Source: JAADEM01 sp965371855 (GTDB lineage Bacteria > Bacteroidota > Bacteroidia > Bacteroidales > Marinilabiliaceae). From it: a stretch of 64,000 nt of DNA. This document shows positions 44,246 through 53,609 of this stretch, piece by piece. The DNA lies in contig CBDUZZ010000011.1 in NCBI GenBank assembly GCA_965371855.1, positions 1 to 64,000 on the forward strand, given 5' to 3'. The position numbers and the translations under genes are program-made. Position 1 is the stretch's first letter; each line of letters starts with the position of its first letter. Under the pieces are notes generated by a model. That model had not been told where the DNA came from, made no database searches, and worked only from the letters and a program-made list of their open reading frames with translations.

Positions 44246-45553
44246 CTATTCCACCCTCTGAATATTAGCCCCAAGTTTATTAAACCGCACATCAATATTC
44301 TGATAACCGCGATCTATCTGTTCAATGTTATGTATTGTGCTTGTGCCTTTTGCCGAAAGGGCTGCAATAAGCAATGCAACACCTGCTCTGATATCAGGTG
44401 AGGTCATTGTAGTTCCTCTCAGGCAGGTTTCTCTGTTTAGTCCTATCACTGTTGCACGATGCGGATCGCACAAAATGATACGCGCACCCATATCGATAAG
44501 CTTATCAACAAAGAAAAGACGACTTTCAAACATCTTTTGATGAATAAGAACACTTCCTTTTGCCTGTGTAGCAACTACCAGAAAGATACTTAACAAATCA
44601 GGTGTTAAGCCTGGCCACGGTGCATCGGCAATTGTCATTATTGAACCATCGATGAAAGTCTCTATCTCATATCCCTCATGAGCCGGAATATAGATATCAT
44701 CACCTCTTTTTTCCAGATGTATTCCCATTCTCTCAAAAGAGAGCAGGATAATACCAAGATGTTCTACTCCAACATTCTTAATTGTTATTTCCGATCCAGT
44801 CATTGCAGCCATGCCAATAAAACTGCCTATCTCAATCATATCAGGCAGAATGGTGTGAGTACATCCCGAAAGGCTTTCTACTCCTGTAACATTAAGCAGA
44901 TTTGATCCTATACCATCAATTTTTGCCCCCATTGAAGTGAGCATTTTGCAAAGTTGTTGAACATAAGGTTCGCAGGCGGCATTATAAATGGTTGTTTTAC
45001 CGGGAGTCAGAACAGCAGCCATAAGAATATTGGCAGTACCTGTTACCGATGCTTCATCGAGGAGCATATGTGTTCCCTTCATATTGTCTGCCCTTACGGT
45101 ATAAAATACATCTTTCGAGTCAAACTCAAAACTGGCACCAAGTTTTTCAAATCCTACGAAATGTGTATCCAGCCTGCGACGCCCAATCTTGTCACCTCCG
45201 GGCTTAGGAAAATAAGCTTTCCCAAAACGTGCCAACAGAGGCCCCATCATCATCACCGACCCTCTAAGAGATGAAGCTCTCTTACTAAACTCTTTGGTCT
45301 GGAGAAATTCAATATCTATATTTCTCGCTTTAAACGAATATACACCCGGTGCTGTTTTTACAATCTCGACACCCAACCTCGTTAAAAGCTCAATGAGATT
45401 ATTAACATCAAGAATATCAGGGATGTTTTTTATGACCACCTCATTAGAAGTGAGGATTGTGGCACATATAACCTGAAGGGCTTCGTTTTTCGCGCCTTGA
45501 GGAATTATTTCACCTTGAAGCCGACGGCCTCCTTCGATAACAAAACTACTCAT
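44246..45553 (-). CDS. murA: UDP-N-acetylglucosamine 1-carboxyvinyltransferase
   Basis: A 435-residue enzyme that transfers enolpyruvate from PEP to UDP-GlcNAc, the first committed step of peptidoglycan synthesis. Conserved blocks: PQGAKNEALQ near residues 18-27, RASSLRGSVMMMGPL near 92-106 and the active-site loop PGGDKIGRR. The catalytic Cys of E. coli MurA (Cys115) is replaced by Asp121 (codon GAC at 45191-45193). Asp at this place is known in other bacteria to keep activity but prevent alkylation by fosfomycin. The gene is followed by DUF2007 and preceded by the DUF4290 gene. Confidence 0.95.
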   Translation of the reverse strand: MSSFVIEGGRRLQGEIIPQGAKNEALQVICATILTSNEVVIKNIPDILDVNNLIELLTRLGVEIVKTAPGVYSFKARNIDIEFLQTKEFSKRASSLRGSVMMMGPLLARFGKAYFPKPGGDKIGRRRLDTHFVGFEKLGASFEFDSKDVFYTVRADNMKGTHMLLDEASVTGTANILMAAVLTPGKTTIYNAACEPYVQQLCKMLTSMGAKIDGIGSNLLNVTGVESLSGCTHTILPDMIEIGSFIGMAAMTGSEITIKNVGVEHLGIILLSFERMGIHLEKRGDDIYIPAHEGYEIETFIDGSIMTIADAPWPGLTPDLLSIFLVVATQAKGSVLIHQKMFESRLFFVDKLIDMGARIILCDPHRATVIGLNRETCLRGTTMTSPDIRAGVALLIAALSAKGTSTIHNIEQIDRGYQNIDVRFNKLGANIQRVE

Positions 45554-45655
45554 CAGTACAATCTAAAAGAGTTTACCTAACCCTTCCAATAAGTATATCT
45601 ATGGATTTCAGCAAACTGAAATGTCCACATTTCATAAATCGGGATTAGTCTCAGG

Positions 45656-46267
45656 CTAAGATAGACTTTTTTTGGGTGTAGGTCTTTTTTTTTGGTCTCT
45701 TTTTTTCTTCCCGTGATAAGAATTATCTCTGTATTCAGGAATCACGACACCTTCATCCACTACAAGTTCGCCTTTTGACATCTTTTTAATGTCATTAAAA
45801 ATACGATCATCAGTAACGCTATCCTTATTCCAATGGTATAACGACTTTTTCATATGAGCCGCAATTAACAGTGTAAGTTGTTTCTTCTCTTTTTCATCTT
45901 CCAGCTCAACTGCTTTCTTTATTAACTCATCAACAAGAGTACCATAGTGGCGAAAACGTATTTTATTGTCGCGATAAGGAAGTTTTTCAGGTTTCGTATA
46001 AAGATTCTCACGTACAGGAATTTCATACGGAAAATCAATGTCCAATTTGAAATCAGACATTATTGCAAGATGATCCCATAGTTTGTGTTTAAAATCACTC
46101 ACATCTCTAAGATGCGGAAACATATTGCCCATAACAGAGATTATTGTTTGAGCACTGTTTTTTCTCTCTTCACGGTCTTCAATAGCTAATGCATGATTAA
46201 CCATTTTTTGAATATGCCTGCCATATTCCGGAAGAACCAATTTCTTTCTGTTCGAATTGTAATCCAT
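45656..46267 (-). CDS. DUF4290 domain-containing protein
   Basis: A 203-residue cytosolic protein of the Bacteroidota-specific DUF4290 family. The conserved N-terminal pattern is LPEYGRHIQKMVNHA, followed by GNMFPHLRDVSDFKHKLWDHLAIMSDF and LDIDFPYEIP. The C-terminus is very basic (GKKKRDQKKRPTPKK), which suggests nucleic-acid or ribosome contact, as inference only. The gene lies directly upstream of murA in the same direction, a common order in this phylum, so cell-wall or growth linkage is plausible. Confidence 0.88.
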   Translation of the reverse strand: MDYNSNRKKLVLPEYGRHIQKMVNHALAIEDREERKNSAQTIISVMGNMFPHLRDVSDFKHKLWDHLAIMSDFKLDIDFPYEIPVRENLYTKPEKLPYRDNKIRFRHYGTLVDELIKKAVELEDEKEKKQLTLLIAAHMKKSLYHWNKDSVTDDRIFNDIKKMSKGELVVDEGVVIPEYRDNSYHGKKKRDQKKRPTPKKSLS

Positions 46268-46395
46268 TATTATTAATAGTTAGCTGTAAGCCTTTAATAA
46301 TTGACTATTAGCCTTTTGTTTTATGGTAATTAAAAAGTATGCGAGGCTTTTGAAAATTTATACCCAAAACCAAGGAGGTTCTGTTGGGAACAAAA

Positions 46396-48690
46396 CTAAG
46401 TCAAAATTTTAAGTTTGGCAAATTTAAGCAATAATTGTTTCTGTCCTGCATTATTAAAATAGACCATAGCCTTGGCATTAGGTGCTTCACCGGTAACACT
46501 TATTACCTTTCCTTTCCCAAATCGTTCATGTACAACCTGCATTCCCTCTTTTATCTTTGTGCCGGAATTCCCGGAATAATTAAATGGCACTTTAGAATTA
46601 CCAGGCCTCTCTGTTTTCCTGTAATTAAAGGCAGACTTTCGGGTTTCTCCGGCAGACTTATCACGTACCTGAAAAGAACTCATTTTGTTTAAACTTCTTT
46701 TCTGATTAGATGAGGGTAATATATTATCACCTTTCAGTTCCAGGTATTTTTGGTCAATCTCACCTACAAACCTGCTTGGTTTGCTAAATGCAAGTTCTCC
46801 GTATTTATATCTCGACTTTGCAAAAGATATTGTTACCTGCTCTTCTGCTCTGGTCAGGGCAACATAAAACAGACGCCGTTCCTCCTCAAGCCCTTTAGAT
46901 GACTCTATTGCCATAGGCGAAGGGAACAGTCCTTCTTCCACTCCTACAATATAAACATACTTAAATTCAAGTCCTTTAGCAGAGTGAATAGTCATCAAAG
47001 TAATCTTATTCCTGTCCTCATCCTTGTCGATATCCTGATCGGTGAGCAACGAAACTTCTTCAAGATAATTCACCAGACCATGTTCAGAACCTTCTTCAGT
47101 CTTAATATCCGCAAACTCCTGAATACCATTAAGCAGCTCCTCAACATTCTCCATACGCCCCTGTCCTTCTATTGAGGTATCTGTCTGAAACAGTCTTCTC
47201 ATACCACTACCAGTTGCTATCTCTATTGCAACATCAGAAGCAGAATGTTTATCCAGTAGCTGCATGTACCCCTGTATCATATCGGTAAAAGCACGTAACT
47301 TCTTTTGTGTGCCGGCATTCAATCCTATATTTGCAATGGCAGGATTCACCAGAATATTCCATAATGTTTGCCCGGTATTATTTGCAAACAATTCAAGTTT
47401 CTCTATCGTAGTTTTACCTATTCCTCTGGCAGGATAGTTAATAATCCGTTTTAATGATTCTTCGTCGTTAAGGTTTACAACTAACCGGAAATATGCCAAC
47501 AGGTCTTTTATCTCCTTTCGTTGATAAAACGATAGCCCTCCGTAAATTTTATATGGTAGATTTTTCTTTCGTAAAGCCTCTTCCATTATCCTTGACTGGA
47601 CATTTGTACGATAGAGAACGGCAAAGTCGCTGAAGTCAGCTTGTGCTCTCATGCGATTTTCAAAAATATCATTCGCAACAAAAATACCCTCCTCCATATC
47701 AGAGTATGCATTAAAAACCTTTATACGATTACCTTCAGCTTTTTTAGAATAAACTGTTTTCTCTATCTGATTGCTGTTTTTATGAATGATACTGTTTGCG
47801 GCATTTACAATATTTTGCGTAGAACGGTAGTTCTGCTCTAACTTAAAAAGCTTATAGCCATCGTAATCATTCCGGAAATTCAGAATATTCTCGATCTTTG
47901 CCCCCCGGAAGCTGTAAATACTCTGGGCATCATCGCCTACCACACATACATTCTTATGCTGTTCTGCCAGTTTTTTTATAATAAGATACTGGGAAAAGTT
48001 CGTATCCTGATACTCATCAACAAGAATATAGTCAAACTGCTTTTGATACTTTTGCAGCACATCGGGATGATTACGAAAAAGAATATTTGTATTGAGCAAC
48101 AGATCATCAAAATCCATCACTCCGTTTTTATAACACTCCTTCACATATCTGGCGTAAATTTCATGCACTAAAGATTTTCGTGAAAACCTGTCTGCTTCCA
48201 TCCTACTTGCATCACCCGTATAAGCCTGAGGTGTGATAAGACTATTTTTTGCTGAAGATATTCTGGACAACACTTCACCCGGTTTATATATTTTGCTGTC
48301 CAGTTTCATTTTTTTTACGATAGATTTTATAAGATTTTTTGAATCCTGCGTATCATAAATAGTAAACGAAGATGGATATCCCAGTTTTTTAGATTCAATC
48401 CTGAGAATGCGCATGAAAATAGAATGGAAAGTTCCCATCCACAAATAATTTGCAGTCCTTTCGCCCACAATAGCAGCAATACGCTCTTTCATCTCACGTG
48501 CAGCTTTGTTGGTAAATGTCAAAGCTAAAATGCGATACGGAGCCACTTTCTTTGTAAGAAGATGAGCAATCCGTATGGTTAACACACGTGTTTTTCCGGA
48601 GCCGGCTCCGGCAATAACCAAAGCAGGTCCATCAGTATTCAGAACAGCTTCTCTCTGAGCAGTATTTAATCCTTCGAGGTAATCTTGCAC
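46396..48690 (-). CDS. UvrD/PcrA-type ATP-dependent 3'-5' DNA helicase
   Basis: A 764-residue superfamily 1A helicase for mismatch or nucleotide excision repair. Motif I GAGSGKT is at residues 28-34, motif Ia LTFTNKAAREM, motif II DEYQDTN, motif III GDDAQSIYSFRGA, motif IV QNYRSTQNIVNAAN, and motif V/VI TIHSAKGLEFKYV and VALTRAEEQ. The C-terminal tail is Lys/Arg-rich with a short beta domain (GMQVVHERFGKGKVISVTG) that in PcrA binds RNA polymerase. All seven motifs are intact. It has its own promoter and is divergent from the type IX cargo gene. Confidence 0.94.
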   Translation of the reverse strand: MQDYLEGLNTAQREAVLNTDGPALVIAGAGSGKTRVLTIRIAHLLTKKVAPYRILALTFTNKAAREMKERIAAIVGERTANYLWMGTFHSIFMRILRIESKKLGYPSSFTIYDTQDSKNLIKSIVKKMKLDSKIYKPGEVLSRISSAKNSLITPQAYTGDASRMEADRFSRKSLVHEIYARYVKECYKNGVMDFDDLLLNTNILFRNHPDVLQKYQKQFDYILVDEYQDTNFSQYLIIKKLAEQHKNVCVVGDDAQSIYSFRGAKIENILNFRNDYDGYKLFKLEQNYRSTQNIVNAANSIIHKNSNQIEKTVYSKKAEGNRIKVFNAYSDMEEGIFVANDIFENRMRAQADFSDFAVLYRTNVQSRIMEEALRKKNLPYKIYGGLSFYQRKEIKDLLAYFRLVVNLNDEESLKRIINYPARGIGKTTIEKLELFANNTGQTLWNILVNPAIANIGLNAGTQKKLRAFTDMIQGYMQLLDKHSASDVAIEIATGSGMRRLFQTDTSIEGQGRMENVEELLNGIQEFADIKTEEGSEHGLVNYLEEVSLLTDQDIDKDEDRNKITLMTIHSAKGLEFKYVYIVGVEEGLFPSPMAIESSKGLEEERRLFYVALTRAEEQVTISFAKSRYKYGELAFSKPSRFVGEIDQKYLELKGDNILPSSNQKRSLNKMSSFQVRDKSAGETRKSAFNYRKTERPGNSKVPFNYSGNSGTKIKEGMQVVHERFGKGKVISVTGEAPNAKAMVYFNNAGQKQLLLKFAKLKILT

Positions 48691-48713
48691 AATATCTTCT
48701 GATTTTAACGTTA

Positions 48714-48747
48714 CAAAAATAGTAAAGTTAAATTAGAAGATACCAAA
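48714..48747 (-). promoter_or_regulatory. Promoter of the helicase gene
   Basis: On the minus strand a TTTG (48744-48747) and TATTTTTG (48714-48721), an exact -7 box, are 22 nt apart. The leader would be about 20 nt. Confidence 0.55.
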
Positions 48748-48756
48748 GAAATATTA

Positions 48757-48764
48757 TAGTTTTG
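48757..48764 (+). promoter_or_regulatory. Candidate -7 box of the type IX cargo gene
   Basis: TAGTTTTG on the plus strand fits TAnnTTTG and lies 20 nt before the start codon, back to back with the helicase promoter. No good -33 partner is visible. Confidence 0.35.
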
Positions 48765-48784
48765 AATGTTTAAAAAACAAAAAA

Positions 48785-50023
48785 ATGGAGCATTCTTTCA
48801 GATATCACATCATAGCAATCATTTTATTGATCATCCCGACAGGATTGTTTTCCCAAATCACCTCCCCTGAAGCTGTATTTTCAGAGCCTACAAACTATCC
48901 CTCGGGCACAGATAATGACATCATCTTTTACTATAGCAGTATTAATGCAGCATCACTGAATATTGCTCCTGCCGGTCAGGATACATATACTTTTAACTGG
49001 TATCGTTATAACCAGGCCAATAACAATTTTGATATTCATATTAGTACAGAAACAGGCACGTCGTCATCTATTTCAGGCTTGTCAGAAACCGGATACAGAG
49101 TTACTGCAGATGATGGCAATGGAACGTTATTAACCTATACCTGCTGGACTTTCCAGCCTGAGATTAACTCCGTTGAACCGGATACTGTCTCAGAACCTAC
49201 TTGTTTCGAATTGAAACTTAACGCAAACGAAACAACAAAATCACTTACCTATTACGACCCGGCTAACGGAACAGCCATCCCCCCAGATTATGGATTATCA
49301 TATACCTGGAGCTCGGTTCCTGAAAGTACTGTTTCAGATGAAACAGAAAAGGAGATAACCATTGATGCTCCTGTGGAAGATTCTGACTTTACCGTATCGG
49401 TAGGATCGAAATTCGGAATAGCAGAAACGGGATCTGTTCATTATATTGCCATTGCCGTTGAAGCTGTGTTCGAACAGGAACCCGAAGGCAGAGGAATAGA
49501 AAATGAGATGGATACAACAGCAAAACATTCGGCTCCTCTCGTTGTCAGGTTTAACAGTAGTGAAACAAAAGGAAATAATCTTATTTACGAATGGACTTTC
49601 GGTGAGGACGGGAAAGCCTTTGAACCTAATCCGCTTCACACATATCAGTTGGCCGGGAAATATGAAAATGTTCTTCAGATAGTTAATGAAGTGAGTGGAT
49701 GTGAAGATTCATCAGAGCCTCAGGAGATAGTCGTATTTGAATCGGAATTACAAGTTCCCAATGTGTTTACTCCAAATGGTGATGGAATGAATGATGAGTT
49801 CAGAGTGGCATACCGATCATTGGAAAAATACAGTATAACCATCTTTAACCGGTGGGGGCGTAAAGTCTATTCATCAAACAATCCGGCCCAGGGATGGGAT
49901 GGCCGTATTGGCAAAGGAGAAGCAGGACCGGGAGTCTATTTTTATGTAATCGAAGCCGAAGGATTTCAAAAAGAGGAGAGATATAAACTTCACGGAACAA
50001 TTACACTGATACGAGGGAAATAA
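48785..50023 (+). CDS. Secreted protein with PKD domain and type IX (CHU_C/type B) sorting tail
   Basis: A 412-residue exported protein. The signal peptide ends near residue 23 (GLFSQ). Residues 255-320 form a PKD-like beta-sandwich (NLIYEWTFGEDGKAFEPNPLHTYQLAGKYENVLQI). The last 90 residues are a CHU_C type B sorting domain, with NVFTPNGDGMNDEFRV, SITIFNRWGRKVY and a final beta strand. In this phylum such tails direct transport through the type IX system and anchor the protein at the surface or release it. Together with GldD and GldE at 52 kb it shows that this genome has a working type IX/gliding machinery. The middle region is of unknown function. Confidence 0.9.
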   Translation: MEHSFRYHIIAIILLIIPTGLFSQITSPEAVFSEPTNYPSGTDNDIIFYYSSINAASLNIAPAGQDTYTFNWYRYNQANNNFDIHISTETGTSSSISGLSETGYRVTADDGNGTLLTYTCWTFQPEINSVEPDTVSEPTCFELKLNANETTKSLTYYDPANGTAIPPDYGLSYTWSSVPESTVSDETEKEITIDAPVEDSDFTVSVGSKFGIAETGSVHYIAIAVEAVFEQEPEGRGIENEMDTTAKHSAPLVVRFNSSETKGNNLIYEWTFGEDGKAFEPNPLHTYQLAGKYENVLQIVNEVSGCEDSSEPQEIVVFESELQVPNVFTPNGDGMNDEFRVAYRSLEKYSITIFNRWGRKVYSSNNPAQGWDGRIGKGEAGPGVYFYVIEAEGFQKEERYKLHGTITLIRGK

Positions 50024-50072
50024 AATTTAGTTGAAAGTTTGTAAAGTCCATAAAGTAAAAAGTCTTCATTTA

Positions 50073-50810
50073 TTAGAACTTCTTTACCACAGATACAAAC
50101 TCTTTTAACAGTCTGGGATCTTTTTCAAAAGCATTACCAATAACAACAATATCAGCACCGGCTTTACATACTGCCATAATCTTTTCGGAGCTATTCAGTC
50201 CACCACCTACAATCAACGGAACCATAGTTTGTTCTTTTACTTTCTTAATCAGAAGCTCAGGCACATGGTTTAGTGCCCCGCTACCGGCTTCGAGGTAAAG
50301 CATCTTCATCCCCATCATTTCACCGGCCAGCGCAGTTGCTGCTGCCAGATCCGTTTTTTCGGCAGGTATCGGTTTGGTATTACTCATATACTCTACTGAT
50401 GAGACCTTACCACCTTCAATCAAAAGATATCCAGTTGATATCACCTCCATACCTGACGATTTAATTAACGGGGCAGCTGACACATGATGACTAATCAGAA
50501 ACTCCGGATTACGCCCTGAAAGCAAAGAGAGAAACAAAATACCATCGGCATAAGAACTTATCTGAAAACTGCTACCGGGGAAAAGCATCACAGGTATATT
50601 AACCGAACTCTTTAACATTTTTATTATCTCATCTGTATTTTCAGATATCAAACTCCCCCCTACCAAAATAAAATCCGGTGGTGTAAGGTTTACCAACTCA
50701 GTTAATTTTCTCAATTCATTTAAGCCGGTTTGGTCAGGATCGACTAACAGTGCTAATTGTTTCTTGCCTTTTAATTGCTTCTCTGTTATTTGTTTATATA
50801 TCATTTTCAA
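50073..50810 (-). CDS. Geranylgeranylglyceryl phosphate synthase-like (PcrB family) protein
   Basis: A 245-residue TIM-barrel prenyltransferase of the GGGPS/PcrB family, which joins sn-glycerol-1-phosphate to a polyprenyl diphosphate. Family features: LLVDPDQTG near residue 22, FILVGGSLI, a YLEAGSGA segment near residue 170 and the phosphate-binding loop IVGGGLNSSEKI. Bacterial members in Bacteroidota are known to make ether-linked prenylglycerol phosphates; chain length cannot be read here. It starts inside the last 17 nt of the phosphopantetheinyl transferase gene, so the two are translationally coupled. Confidence 0.88.
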   Translation of the reverse strand: MKMIYKQITEKQLKGKKQLALLVDPDQTGLNELRKLTELVNLTPPDFILVGGSLISENTDEIIKMLKSSVNIPVMLFPGSSFQISSYADGILFLSLLSGRNPEFLISHHVSAAPLIKSSGMEVISTGYLLIEGGKVSSVEYMSNTKPIPAEKTDLAAATALAGEMMGMKMLYLEAGSGALNHVPELLIKKVKEQTMVPLIVGGGLNSSEKIMAVCKAGADIVVIGNAFEKDPRLLKEFVSVVKKF

Positions 50811-51441
50811 AACTATTAAGGTAATAAATTAATGTGAAATAAGGTGTTATCTTATACCTCATCAACACATAACAACGGATATCTTTAAAATTAACATGCG
50901 CTGTAATTTCTCCTTCTTCAGACAAAACAAATGGTTCAATTACAAAATTCTCCTTAAATATAACCTTTTGCCTGTCAAACAGTTTAAATAGGGTTTCTTT
51001 TGCTGCCCAAATAGCATTATAATAACTGATACGCTCCTGTTCCTGAATAAATAACATCTCCCCGTCATTTACAAAACGCTGATAAACACGCTCAATCCTC
51101 GGCGAAGCCTTTTCCATATCCAGTGCTGTTGTGAAAGGAGCAACAGATACTCCGGCAAATCCGTTAGTGTGAGATATGCCAATATGCAGATTTTTATCCT
51201 TAAAATAAGGAGCACCACTATTTTTGTAACATATCTGATAATCGCAACCCAACAGCTCTTTAACCAAAACCCTTACTGCCAGCCACTCCTTTTTTCGCGG
51301 TTCAAACCTGAATGTATTTAATGTTGTCTTATCATCATCCGACAACTCAACCTTTTCATGCAATTCTTCAAGAGATTCGGTGATATGCCATACCCCTATT
51401 TTGTTACCGCCTTCAGCATTTATATGTAGATATAATGGCAT
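50794..51441 (-). CDS. 4'-phosphopantetheinyl transferase superfamily protein
   Basis: A 215-residue Sfp-type transferase that attaches phosphopantetheine to acyl or peptidyl carrier proteins. Family features: GISHTNGFAGVSV, the metal-binding Asp in ALDMEK, and IWAAKETLFKLF, which contains the conserved WxxKE. Length fits Sfp-type, not AcpS-type, enzymes. The gene overlaps the GGGPS-like gene by 17 nt. Its presence is interesting beside the degenerate ACP at 5.5 kb, but the working ACP substrate is not in this window. Confidence 0.9.
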   Translation of the reverse strand: MPLYLHINAEGGNKIGVWHITESLEELHEKVELSDDDKTTLNTFRFEPRKKEWLAVRVLVKELLGCDYQICYKNSGAPYFKDKNLHIGISHTNGFAGVSVAPFTTALDMEKASPRIERVYQRFVNDGEMLFIQEQERISYYNAIWAAKETLFKLFDRQKVIFKENFVIEPFVLSEEGEITAHVNFKDIRCYVLMRYKITPYFTLIYYLNSFENDI

Positions 51442-51677
51442 CTATAAGATTTTAGAAGTTAGATTCTAAATATTGTTTAAAACTTAGTAATTCTGTTTGA
51501 AATTTTTTGAACCATATAAGAAACATAAGGTCATTTAAGTTTTTTCACTTATAATTCCTTTTATGCCTTATATGGTTTAATTGTTTCATCCGCTGTTTAT
51601 GCGCTATCTACCTTGTGCCGTACATCTCCTTTCACCTTACACCTTAAACTTTGCTCCTAACACCTTTGCACTTTCGG

Positions 51678-52256
51678 TTACTTCCATGAAAGAGTCTCTA
51701 TAAGATGAATAATATCCTCCTCAACAAACTGTATAGCAGGCGCCAAGCTATCTTTGTTAGGTACTGTGTTAAAATATAAAGCTCCACGCAGAAAATGTTT
51801 TACACTGTCAGTAGCATAAAACTGAACTGATGAGGCTGCATTACCCTTAATCTCATACAAAACACCATAAACCGACTTGCCCGTATCTTCATAATACTGT
51901 TCGTTAATGGCATCTGCTTTAATAGTGTGTTTATACACCATCTTACGATTATCTTCCAATAACTCATCAATATTTCCAGTAATATTAAAATAACTTAAAT
52001 GAACAGTCCCATTCAGTTTTGGAAAAACAATATTTGAATTATAGCTGTCAGGATAATATTCGTTCCGTTTTATTTTTGCATACACAGGCATTTCAAACGT
52101 ATAAGGAAAGATAGAATCAAGCTGAACATACTCTTTCTCCGGAAAATCTATACGAAAATATCCGGGCTCTTTAGGTGTATAATCGTGACTGCATGAAACA
52201 AAAAACAAAACAGCAACAATTACAATTACAGATGAAAAATTATTCAATAGCTTCAT
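51678..52256 (-). CDS. gldD: Gliding motility lipoprotein GldD
   Basis: A 192-residue lipoprotein with the lipobox VLFFVSC (Cys22). It matches GldD of the Bacteroidota gliding/type IX secretion set: PKEPGYFRIDFPEKEYV near residues 28-44, PYTFEMPVYA and a C-terminal ALYFNTVPNKDSLAPAIQFVEEDI. GldD is required for gliding and protein secretion in Flavobacterium, though its exact role is unresolved. The start codon overlaps the end of gldE by 4 nt, so the pair is one operon with ssb. Confidence 0.92.
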   Translation of the reverse strand: MKLLNNFSSVIVIVAVLFFVSCSHDYTPKEPGYFRIDFPEKEYVQLDSIFPYTFEMPVYAKIKRNEYYPDSYNSNIVFPKLNGTVHLSYFNITGNIDELLEDNRKMVYKHTIKADAINEQYYEDTGKSVYGVLYEIKGNAASSVQFYATDSVKHFLRGALYFNTVPNKDSLAPAIQFVEEDIIHLIETLSWK

Positions 52257-53599
52257 GTTTTTGTTTTAATTTTTGTTGAGGATTCTTCCCTGTTTTCAAG
52301 TTCTTTAAAACTTAACTTTTTTATCCGCCTACTGTCAGCAGCCAATATTACAAAACGATATTTCTCATAAGTTATTACCTCATTCTTTTCAGGCATAGCC
52401 CCTTTTATTTCAAGTAATAAACCCGCAAGCGTTTCGGCATCTTCCCTCACCTCGTTAAACTCATTTTCATCAATAGATGTTATCTTAAAGAAGTCATTAA
52501 GTAAAGTCTTACCTTCAAAAATATAAGTTCCGTCCGTTAGCTTTCGGTATAAATCCTCATCTACATCCATTTCATCACTTATCTCTCCAACAATCTCTTC
52601 AATAACATCTTCAAGAGTAATGATTCCCGACGTTCCTCCATACTCATCAACAACAATCGCCATATGGATTTTTTGAGTTTGAAACTCACGTAATAAATCA
52701 TTGATCATCTTGGTCTCAGGAATATAATACGCTTCACGTATTAACTTTTGCCACGGATATGATGCATCTTTATTAATGTACAAAAGCAGATCTTTCACAT
52801 ACAATATTCCTTTAATATTATCCGGCGTTCCTTCAAAAACAGGAAAACGCGAAAAGCCCGATTCAACAATCACATGTAACACCTTCTTAAAGTCCCACTT
52901 AACATCAAGGTCACCAACATCAACACGAGCTGTCATGATCTCTTCGGCCTTAATATTGGAGAATTTAACGATCCCCTCCAGTATCTCCTTTTCCTCAACT
53001 ATATCACCTGAAGTAAGTTCTACAGCATGAGACAATTCGTCCAAAGAGAGAGCCCTTTTCTTTTTTGCTAAACGCTTGTTAACAACATTTGTCGATTTCA
53101 CCAAAATAATACCCAAAGGCTTAAATAATTTCATCATTATCATAAGTGGATAAGCCATCAGACTGGCAAACTTTTTAGAAAAGTGAGATGCATAAACTTT
53201 AGGTATTATCTCTCCAAAAAGTAGAATTAATCCCGTAATTCCAATAATCTCAATGATAAACTGTAGTGTGGCAGATGAGCCAAAATCAACCAGTGAACTC
53301 ACGATATATGAAGTCAGGATAACAATACCCACATTAACAAAATTGTTACCTATTAAAATCGTAGCCAGCAAAAGCTCAGGAAATTTAAGGTGCTTCAGTA
53401 TTAACCGGTTCATTTTTGTTTCGTGATTTTTCAGCTCATCTAAATCTTTTAGTGAAAGCGCAAAATATGCAATTTCCGAACCCGATATCATCGCTGATAG
53501 TATAAGAAGCATAATACAAACAATTATGCTTATTGCCGTTCCCGATATAAACGGATAAAATGTTATATCTAAAAGATATGGTATTATCTCAGTTTCCAA
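52253..53599 (-). CDS. gldE: Gliding motility-associated protein GldE
   Basis: A 448-residue CNNM/CorC-like membrane protein. The N-terminal DUF21 domain has four hydrophobic segments (about residues 18-45, 73-100, 105-130 and 145-165). Two CBS domains follow at about 210-335 (EIMTARVDVGDLD, RFPVFEGTPDNIKGILYVKDLL, EYGGTSGIITLEDVIEEIVGE), then a CorC_HlyC domain to about residue 430. GldE is the partner gene of gldD in gliding bacteria. It lies 10 nt after ssb, suggesting a shared transcript; ion transport is possible from its family but not shown for GldE. Confidence 0.92.
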   Translation of the reverse strand: METEIIPYLLDITFYPFISGTAISIIVCIMLLILSAMISGSEIAYFALSLKDLDELKNHETKMNRLILKHLKFPELLLATILIGNNFVNVGIVILTSYIVSSLVDFGSSATLQFIIEIIGITGLILLFGEIIPKVYASHFSKKFASLMAYPLMIMMKLFKPLGIILVKSTNVVNKRLAKKKRALSLDELSHAVELTSGDIVEEKEILEGIVKFSNIKAEEIMTARVDVGDLDVKWDFKKVLHVIVESGFSRFPVFEGTPDNIKGILYVKDLLLYINKDASYPWQKLIREAYYIPETKMINDLLREFQTQKIHMAIVVDEYGGTSGIITLEDVIEEIVGEISDEMDVDEDLYRKLTDGTYIFEGKTLLNDFFKITSIDENEFNEVREDAETLAGLLLEIKGAMPEKNEVITYEKYRFVILAADSRRIKKLSFKELENREESSTKIKTKT

Positions 53600-53609
53600 T
53601 CAGATCAAA

